Assembly (NCBI GenBank): GCA_002441445.1
Contig: DJWC01000058.1
Span: forward strand, 16,159-25,662
Origin: Pusillimonas sp. UBA6240
GTDB lineage: Bacteria > Pseudomonadota > Gammaproteobacteria > Burkholderiales > Burkholderiaceae_B
Reading direction: 5' to 3'
DNA length: 9,504 bases
The first letter of the stretch is position 1. Each line of letters starts with the position of its first letter. The position numbers and the translations under genes are program-made. Positions 4,987 to 9,504 of this stretch are shown piece after piece. The notes under the pieces are model-generated. The model had not been told where the DNA came from and searched no databases. It saw nothing but the letters and a program-made list of their open reading frames with translations.

Positions 4987-6783
4987 ATGGCAAGCCGGAT
5001 AGAAGACTACGCATTGCTGGGGAATTGCCGCACGGCGGCCCTGGTTTCCAATCGAGGGTCCATAGACTGGCTGTGTTTCCCGCGCTTCGATGCCCCCGCC
5101 TGCTTTGCGGCCTTGCTGGGCACGCCGGAAAACGGCCGCTGGCAAATCGCTCCGTCGGCCCCTGTGCACAACGTGAAGCGCCGCTATCACGACGGCACCA
5201 TGATTCTGGAAACCACTTTCACGACTAGCGAGGGCGTCGCCACGCTGATAGATTTCATGCCGTCCACCTTCACCCATTCCAGCGTGGTGCGCATGGTGAC
5301 GGGCGTCGAAGGGCGGGTGGTCTTCGACATGGATCTGGTCATGCGCTTCGATTACGGGCAGACCGTGCCCTGGGTGGAGCGCTACGACGCGGTCACGCTG
5401 ACCGCGGTCGCGGGGCCCGACATGCTGGTGCTGCACACTCCCACCCCCATCAAGGCGCGCGCCAAGCACTCCACCGCCCGCTTCAGCGTAAGCCCTGGGG
5501 AACGCAAAGTATTCACGCTGTCCCATCAGCCGTCGCACGAACCAGTGGCGGATCCGTTCGACGCGGAATCCGCTCTGGCCAAAACCGAGTATTTCTGGCA
5601 TGAGTTTTCGGCGCGCTGCCCGGACGTCGGGCCCTGGACGGCCCTGGTGAAGCGTTCGCTCATCACGCTCAAGGCCCTGACTTACCTGCCCACCGGCGGC
5701 ATCGCCGCGGCGCCCACGACATCGCTGCCCGAGCAATTGGGCGGCCAGCGCAATTGGGACTACCGCTATTGCTGGCTGCGCGACGCCACCATGACCTTGC
5801 TCGCCTTCATGAGCCTGGGCTATTTCGAAGAAGCCCACGCCTGGCGCGACTGGCTGACCCGTTCGGTCGCGGGCAACCCCGATCAGATGCAGATCATGTA
5901 CGGCCTGGGCGGGGAACGGCATCTGCCCGAATACGAACTGCCATGGCTCAGCGGCTACGAGGGATCCCAGCCCGTGCGGGTGGGCAACGCTGCCGCCAAG
6001 CAAACGCAGCTGGACGTTTACGGCGAAGTCGCGGACGCCATGGAGCAGGCAATACGCGGGGGCTTGCCGCGCCATCCGCGCATCGAAGCCATTGCCGAGG
6101 TGATCGTGCCGTTTCTCGAACAGGCCTGGCGCAAGCCCGATGAAGGCATCTGGGAAATCCGCGCCGAACAGCAGCACTTCACCCACTCCAAGGTCATGGC
6201 CTGGGTCGCCTTCGACCGTATAGCGAACGTGGCCGGCGCCATGGAGAACGGGCGCGAGTTCGCCGAAAACTGCCGCCGCGTCGCCGATGAGATCCATGAA
6301 GAAGTCTGCCGGGAAGCCTACGACCCCGAGCTGGGCAGCTTCGTCCAGTATTACGGCTGCAAATGCCTGGACGCCAGCCTGCTGCATATCGCGCTGACCG
6401 GCTTTCTGCCGCCGGACGACCCGCGCGTGCTCGGCACCGTGGCGGCGATAGAGAAACGATTGATGCGCGACGGCCTGCTGCTGCGCTACGAAACCGAACA
6501 TGGGGTGGACGGGCTGCCGCCCGGCGAAGGCACCTTCCTGGTCTGCTCGTTCTGGCTGGCCGATGTCTACGTCCTGCTGGGGCGCGACGACGACGCGCGC
6601 GAGCTGTTCGACCGCCTGGCCGGCCTGTGCAACGACGTCGGCCTGCTGGCCGAGCAATACGACCCGCATGAACGCCGCATGCTGGGCAACTTTCCGCAGG
6701 CATTCAGCCACGTGGGCATCATCAACACCGCCTTGAACCTGCATCGCGTGCAAGCGCCCGCGCAGGAAAGGGCGCACGCATAA
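4987..6783 (+). CDS. Glycoside hydrolase family 15 protein (glucoamylase/trehalase-like)
   Basis: GH15 enzymes release glucose from alpha-linked glucosides; bacterial members of this subgroup include trehalases and glucoamylase-like enzymes, and sequence alone does not settle the substrate. The 598-residue product starts MASRIEDYALLGNCRTAALV followed by GSIDWLCFPRFDAPACFAALLG, the typical N-terminus of the group. A beta-sandwich domain covers about 1-220; the (alpha/alpha)6 catalytic barrel covers about 230-590, with RNWDYRYCWLRD at 255-266. The likely catalytic acid and base are Glu390 (GIWEIR) and Glu556 (LLAEQYDP). No signal peptide is seen, so it is probably cytoplasmic. The ATG at 4987 lies only 3 bases after GGAGG (4979-4983), unusually close, but homology fixes this start; in-frame GTG codons at 4918 and 4924 lack support. 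Such genes often sit near zwf and gnd, as here, fitting supply of glucose to that pathway. Confidence 0.92.
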   Translation: MASRIEDYALLGNCRTAALVSNRGSIDWLCFPRFDAPACFAALLGTPENGRWQIAPSAPVHNVKRRYHDGTMILETTFTTSEGVATLIDFMPSTFTHSSVVRMVTGVEGRVVFDMDLVMRFDYGQTVPWVERYDAVTLTAVAGPDMLVLHTPTPIKARAKHSTARFSVSPGERKVFTLSHQPSHEPVADPFDAESALAKTEYFWHEFSARCPDVGPWTALVKRSLITLKALTYLPTGGIAAAPTTSLPEQLGGQRNWDYRYCWLRDATMTLLAFMSLGYFEEAHAWRDWLTRSVAGNPDQMQIMYGLGGERHLPEYELPWLSGYEGSQPVRVGNAAAKQTQLDVYGEVADAMEQAIRGGLPRHPRIEAIAEVIVPFLEQAWRKPDEGIWEIRAEQQHFTHSKVMAWVAFDRIANVAGAMENGREFAENCRRVADEIHEEVCREAYDPELGSFVQYYGCKCLDASLLHIALTGFLPPDDPRVLGTVAAIEKRLMRDGLLLRYETEHGVDGLPPGEGTFLVCSFWLADVYVLLGRDDDARELFDRLAGLCNDVGLLAEQYDPHERRMLGNFPQAFSHVGIINTALNLHRVQAPAQERAHA

Positions 6784-6817
6784 GCCGCGCGCCGCCATGC
6801 GCGAGGCGGCGCGCGGC
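6784..6817 (+). terminator. Perfect 13-bp GC hairpin directly after the GH15 stop
   Basis: GCCGCGCGCCGCC (6784-6796) is exactly complementary to GGCGGCGCGCGGC (6805-6817) with the 8-nt loop ATGCGCGA. The stem begins at the base after the TAA. The following bases are TCGCGGG, with no T run, so this is not a canonical intrinsic terminator; it may stabilise the mRNA 3' end, pause polymerase, or help Rho-dependent ending. The structure is certain, the role is not. Confidence 0.6.
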
Positions 6818-6821
6818 TCGC

Positions 6822-6840
6822 GGGACCAGGGGCCGGTCCC
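6822..6840 (+). other. Second short stem-loop after GH15
   Basis: GGGACC (6822-6827) pairs with GGTCCC (6835-6840) over a 7-nt loop, five bases after the large hairpin, and the DNA then turns sharply AT-rich (ATATATGTTCAAT). Together the two stems could form a termination region for the GH15 transcript, but again no T tract follows. Confidence 0.35.
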
Positions 6841-6965
6841 ATATATGTTCAATCCCGCGGGAAATAATGATCAAAAGAAATGAGTAATCAATAAATCAGT
6901 CGTTCCGTTTCCCCGCTTCGAGCCGCACACTGTATTCCATTGTTGATACATACGCGGAGCGAAAA
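6841..6965 (+). promoter_or_regulatory. AT-rich upstream region of the sulfate transport operon
   Basis: From 6841 to about 6900 the composition drops well below the GC level of the surrounding genes, as expected for a promoter. Several TAAT-containing hexamers (6865-6870, 6885-6890) could serve as -10 elements, but none has a convincing -35 partner. An imperfect dyad TGTAT (6931-6935) / ATACA (6946-6950) with 10-bp spacing lies nearer the gene. In proteobacteria sulfate uptake operons are usually activated by CysB or Cbl, whose sites are poorly defined by sequence; I cannot point to one. GGAG (6956-6959) is the ribosome-binding site of sbp. Confidence 0.4.
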
Positions 6966-7997
6966 ATGGTGCGACGGAAAAGGGGTTTATACGTTCTGAT
7001 GGCGGCTTTGGCCGCGGCATTCATACTGGGCCGGCCCTTGGCGCATGCGCAGGAAAAGCAGATCCTGCTGAATGTTTCCTATGACCCCACGCGTGAGCTG
7101 TATCGCGAAGTGGATGCGGCTTTCGTCAAGGAATATAAAGCCAAGGCCGGCGCCGATCTTTCCATCCGCCAGTCCCATGGCGGTTCGGGGCGCCAGGCGC
7201 GCTCGGTGATCGACGGCCTGGATGCCGATGTGGCGACCCTGGCGCTGGCCTACGATATCGATGCCATCGCCGCCAAAGGCCTGCTACCTGAAAACTGGCA
7301 AAGCCGCTTGCCGCTCAATAGCTCGCCCTATACATCCACCATCGTCTTCCTCGTGCGCAAGGGCAATCCCAAGCAGATCAAGGACTGGAACGACCTGCTC
7401 AAAGACGGCGTGGAAGTCATCACGCCCAACCCCAAGACGTCCGGCGGCGCGCGCTGGAATTACCTGGCGGCGTGGGCCTATGCGCTGGAACGGCAGGGCG
7501 GCAGCGAAGAGCGGGCCAAGGAATTCGTTCGCGATCTGTACAAACGCGTTCCCGTATTGGACACCGGTGCGCGCGGCTCGACGACGACGTTTGTCGAACG
7601 CGGGGTAGGCGATGTGCTGCTGGCCTGGGAAAATGAAGCCTTCCTGGCGCTGAAGGAACTGGGCCCCGACAAATTCGATATTGTCGTTCCATCGCTGTCC
7701 ATACTGGCGGAACCGCCTGTCGCCCTCATCGACAAGAATGTGGACAAGAAAGGTACGCGCGCCGCCGCGCAGGCTTACCTGGAGTTTTTGTACACGCCCG
7801 CCGCCCAGGAAATCATTGCGCGCAACTACTACCGTCCCACCGATAAGGAAGTCGCGGCCAAATATGCCGGCCAGTTCCCCAAGGTCAAACTGGTAAAGAT
7901 CGATGACGCCATTTTCGGCGGTTGGGCGAAGGCCCAGAAAACGCATTTCAGCGACGGCGGAATCTTCGATCAGATCTATCAACCCGCGCGCAAGTAG
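6966..7997 (+). CDS. sbp: Periplasmic sulfate-binding protein of the sulfate ABC transporter
   Basis: It captures sulfate in the periplasm and hands it to the CysTW permease. The 343-residue precursor has a Sec signal peptide: RRKR at 3-6, a hydrophobic core 8-22, and likely cleavage after AHA (26-28). The mature protein begins with LLNVSYDPTRELY (34-46), the hallmark of this family. QSHGGSGRQARSVIDG (69-84) holds sulfate-contacting Ser and Gly residues, and NPKTSGGARWNYLAAWAYA (155-173) is the second family signature; TLALAYD and LLAWENEA are also typical. These favour Sbp over molybdate- or phosphate-binding relatives. CysP (thiosulfate) is close, so thiosulfate may also be bound. The ATG at 6966 follows GGAG (6956-6959) at 6 bases. 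It is the first gene of the operon, 15 bases before cysT. Confidence 0.95.
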   Translation: MVRRKRGLYVLMAALAAAFILGRPLAHAQEKQILLNVSYDPTRELYREVDAAFVKEYKAKAGADLSIRQSHGGSGRQARSVIDGLDADVATLALAYDIDAIAAKGLLPENWQSRLPLNSSPYTSTIVFLVRKGNPKQIKDWNDLLKDGVEVITPNPKTSGGARWNYLAAWAYALERQGGSEERAKEFVRDLYKRVPVLDTGARGSTTTFVERGVGDVLLAWENEAFLALKELGPDKFDIVVPSLSILAEPPVALIDKNVDKKGTRAAAQAYLEFLYTPAAQEIIARNYYRPTDKEVAAKYAGQFPKVKLVKIDDAIFGGWAKAQKTHFSDGGIFDQIYQPARK

Positions 7998-8012
7998 TGC
8001 AGGCGGATTGCA

Positions 8013-8897
8013 ATGGTCACAGCTTCTCTGCAACAAACCGCGGCATTCACCCGCCGGCGCCCGCGCCGCCATGGTGCGGGCATCCTGCCGGGTTTCGGCC
8101 TCTCTCTGGGTTATTCGGTGCTGTATCTGTGCCTGTTGGTGCTCATCCCGCTGGCCGCATTGCCCATCAAGAGCGCGGATCTGGGCTGGAGCGGGTTCTG
8201 GGCCGCAGTGACGGCGCCGCGCGTGCTGGCGTCATACCAGCTGACGTTCGGCGCCTCCCTGATTGCGGCCTTGGTCAATCTGGTATTCGGCGCCTTGGCG
8301 GCATGGGTGCTGGTTCGCTATACCTTCCCGGGGAAGAGGGTGCTGGATGCCTTGGTGGATTTGCCCTTCGCCCTGCCGACCGCCGTGGCGGGCATCGCGC
8401 TTACCGCGCTGTATTCCAGGAACGGCTGGCTGGGAAGCCTGCTTGAACAAGGCCTGGGTCTCAAGGTGGCGTTTACCCCCAAGGGCATCGTTGTCGCCTT
8501 GATCTTCATCGGCATTCCGTTTGTCGTGCGTACCGTGCAGCCTGTGCTGGAAGACCTTGAACGGGAGATCGAAGAAGCCGCCGCCAGCCTGGGCGCGCAT
8601 CGCTGGCAGGTGATCCGGCGCGTCTTGCTGCCCGCCATCCTGCCCGCCTTGCTGACGGGATTTGCGCTGGCCTTCGCGCGTGCCGTCGGCGAGTATGGGT
8701 CGGTCGTTTTCATCGCGGGCAATATGCCCATGGTGTCGGAGATTACACCCTTGCTGATCATCTCCAAGCTGGAGCAGTATGACTATGCCGGCGCGGCTGC
8801 GATCGCAACAGTCATGCTGGCCATGTCATTTGTTTTGCTGCTGGCGATCAACCTGCTGCAAGCCTGGCAGGCGCGTGGCCGCGAGGGGCGGGCATGA
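8013..8897 (+). CDS. cysT: Sulfate ABC transporter permease subunit CysT (CysU)
   Basis: This inner-membrane subunit pairs with CysW to form the sulfate channel. The 294-residue product has a basic N-terminus (14-20), a first hydrophobic segment about 30-50, and five further hydrophobic segments, as expected for six transmembrane helices. DLPFALPTAVAGIAL (116-130) is a strongly conserved CysT stretch. The cytoplasmic EAA loop that contacts the ATPase is at about 187-207, with EEAAASLGA followed by a conserved Pro207; VGEYGSVVFIAGN (225-237) is also typical. The ATG at 8013 is preceded by AGGCGGA (8001-8007). The stop overlaps the cysW start in an ATGA, which implies coupled translation and equal subunit supply. 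Confidence 0.95.
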   Translation: MVTASLQQTAAFTRRRPRRHGAGILPGFGLSLGYSVLYLCLLVLIPLAALPIKSADLGWSGFWAAVTAPRVLASYQLTFGASLIAALVNLVFGALAAWVLVRYTFPGKRVLDALVDLPFALPTAVAGIALTALYSRNGWLGSLLEQGLGLKVAFTPKGIVVALIFIGIPFVVRTVQPVLEDLEREIEEAAASLGAHRWQVIRRVLLPAILPALLTGFALAFARAVGEYGSVVFIAGNMPMVSEITPLLIISKLEQYDYAGAAAIATVMLAMSFVLLLAINLLQAWQARGREGRA

Positions 8898-9504
8898 CCG
8901 CTGCAATCCTTCCTCCCCACTTGAACGAGCCGCGCTGGGTGCGCTGCATCCTGCTGCTGCTTGCCCTGGGCTTCCTTGGGCTGTTTCTACTGCTGCCGCT
9001 GGCGACGGTGTTCGTGGAAGCCTTCAAGAAAGGCTGGGTCTTGTATTTGGCGTCCATTACCGAGCCGGACGCCCGATCCGCGATCCGGCTGACGCTGATC
9101 GTTGCGGCGATTTCGCTGCCCTTGAATCTGCTTTTCGGGGTGGCCATGGCATGGGCCGTCACCAAGTTCCAGTTTCGCGGCAAGCAAGTACTGATCACGC
9201 TGATCGATCTGCCTTTTTCCGTGTCCCCCGTCGTGGCGGGGCTGATATTCGTCCTGCTGTTCGGCTCGCAAGGCTGGTTCGGTCCATGGCTGCAGGCGCA
9301 TGATCTGAAAATCGTGTACGCGGTGCCGGGCGTGATACTGGCGACCCTGTTCGTGACCTTTCCCTTCATCGCGCGTGAGCTCATACCGCTGATGCAGGCC
9401 CAGGGCAGCGAAGAGGAACAGGCCGCCCTGACCCTGGGCGCCAGCGGCTGGCGGATCTTCTGGCGGGTGACCCTGCCCAACATCAAATGGGGCCTGCTGT
9501 ACGG
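8894..9504 (+). CDS. cysW: Sulfate ABC transporter permease subunit CysW (5' part, cut by window end)
   Basis: This is the second permease subunit; 203 complete codons are visible and the frame stays open to the last base. The ATG at 8894 overlaps the cysT stop (ATGA), with GAGGGG (8883-8888) five bases ahead. A first hydrophobic segment lies at about 18-40, others at 65-88, 98-124 and 142-160. IDLPFSVSPVVAGLIFVLLFG (104-124) and the preceding TKFQFRGK are diagnostic for CysW. The EAA loop is visible at about 173-195 (EEEQAALTLGAS and a conserved Pro195). The last helix and the C-terminus lie beyond the window, as presumably does the ATPase gene cysA, which usually follows. Confidence 0.95.
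   Translation, partial: MTAAILPPHLNEPRWVRCILLLLALGFLGLFLLLPLATVFVEAFKKGWVLYLASITEPDARSAIRLTLIVAAISLPLNLLFGVAMAWAVTKFQFRGKQVLITLIDLPFSVSPVVAGLIFVLLFGSQGWFGPWLQAHDLKIVYAVPGVILATLFVTFPFIARELIPLMQAQGSEEEQAALTLGASGWRIFWRVTLPNIKWGLLY

Noticed and set aside
4972..6852. Long open frame of 626 codons on the minus strand opposite the GH15 gene
   Set aside because: It is the antisense shadow of a strongly conserved GC-rich gene. Its translation shows no recognisable domain.
6854..6861. Palindrome CCCGCGGG upstream of sbp
   Set aside because: An 8-bp GC palindrome is common in this composition and has no partner or loop.
6861..6874. Possible FNR-like site upstream of sbp ending in ATCAA
   Set aside because: The left half GAAAT matches only two of five consensus bases, so it is a single half-site in AT-rich DNA.
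7284..8072. 262-codon minus-strand open frame over sbp and the start of cysT
   Set aside because: It is antisense to conserved coding sequence, with no domain features of its own.
1..9504. tRNA, rRNA, CRISPR, insertion sequence or attachment site
   Set aside because: No regularly spaced repeats, transposase or integrase-like coding, or tRNA-like cloverleaf sequence was seen. The only repeats are the two local tandem repeats listed.

Overview
The window is GC-rich DNA of a proteobacterium. Protein style, tightly packed genes and the sulfate-transport gene order suggest a betaproteobacterium, most likely of the Alcaligenaceae/Bordetella-Achromobacter type; this is an inference from sequence feel, not a search. 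All genes belong to known families. I see no RNA gene, insertion sequence, phage gene or CRISPR array.

Layout. (1) Bases 1-381 hold the 3' end of a slipin/stomatin-type SPFH membrane protein, closed by a clear intrinsic terminator. (2) Bases 511-4303 form a three-gene rightward unit with almost no spacing: a short-form 6-phosphogluconate dehydrogenase, glucose-6-phosphate dehydrogenase (its GTG start overlaps the preceding stop), and a secreted PQQ-type aldose sugar dehydrogenase carrying an in-frame 15-bp tandem repeat. A stem-loop that can work in both directions separates this unit from (3) a leftward universal stress protein gene (4356-4781). (4) The 205-bp divergent region 4782-4986 carries a near-consensus FNR/ANR box placed at about the class II activating distance from a -10 element of the stress gene, plus an 18-bp-period duplication of that box. 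(5) Bases 4987-6783 encode a GH15 family (glucoamylase/trehalase-like) enzyme, followed at once by a perfect 13-bp GC hairpin. (6) Bases 6966-9504 begin a sulfate ABC transporter operon: sbp, cysT and a cysW cut by the window end.

How the parts fit. zwf and gnd make the oxidative pentose phosphate branch, giving reduced cofactor and ribulose 5-phosphate. The periplasmic PQQ enzyme would oxidise free aldoses, and the GH15 enzyme would release glucose from an alpha-glucoside, so 511-6783 reads as a glucose-oxidation neighbourhood. No 6-phosphogluconolactonase gene lies between or beside zwf and gnd here. The stress protein is probably induced when oxygen is low. The sulfate operon is a separate unit for sulfur assimilation. 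The most interesting signals are regulatory: the FNR-like promoter of the stress gene and two competing hairpins in the gnd leader. I found no convincing evidence of a wholly new system.
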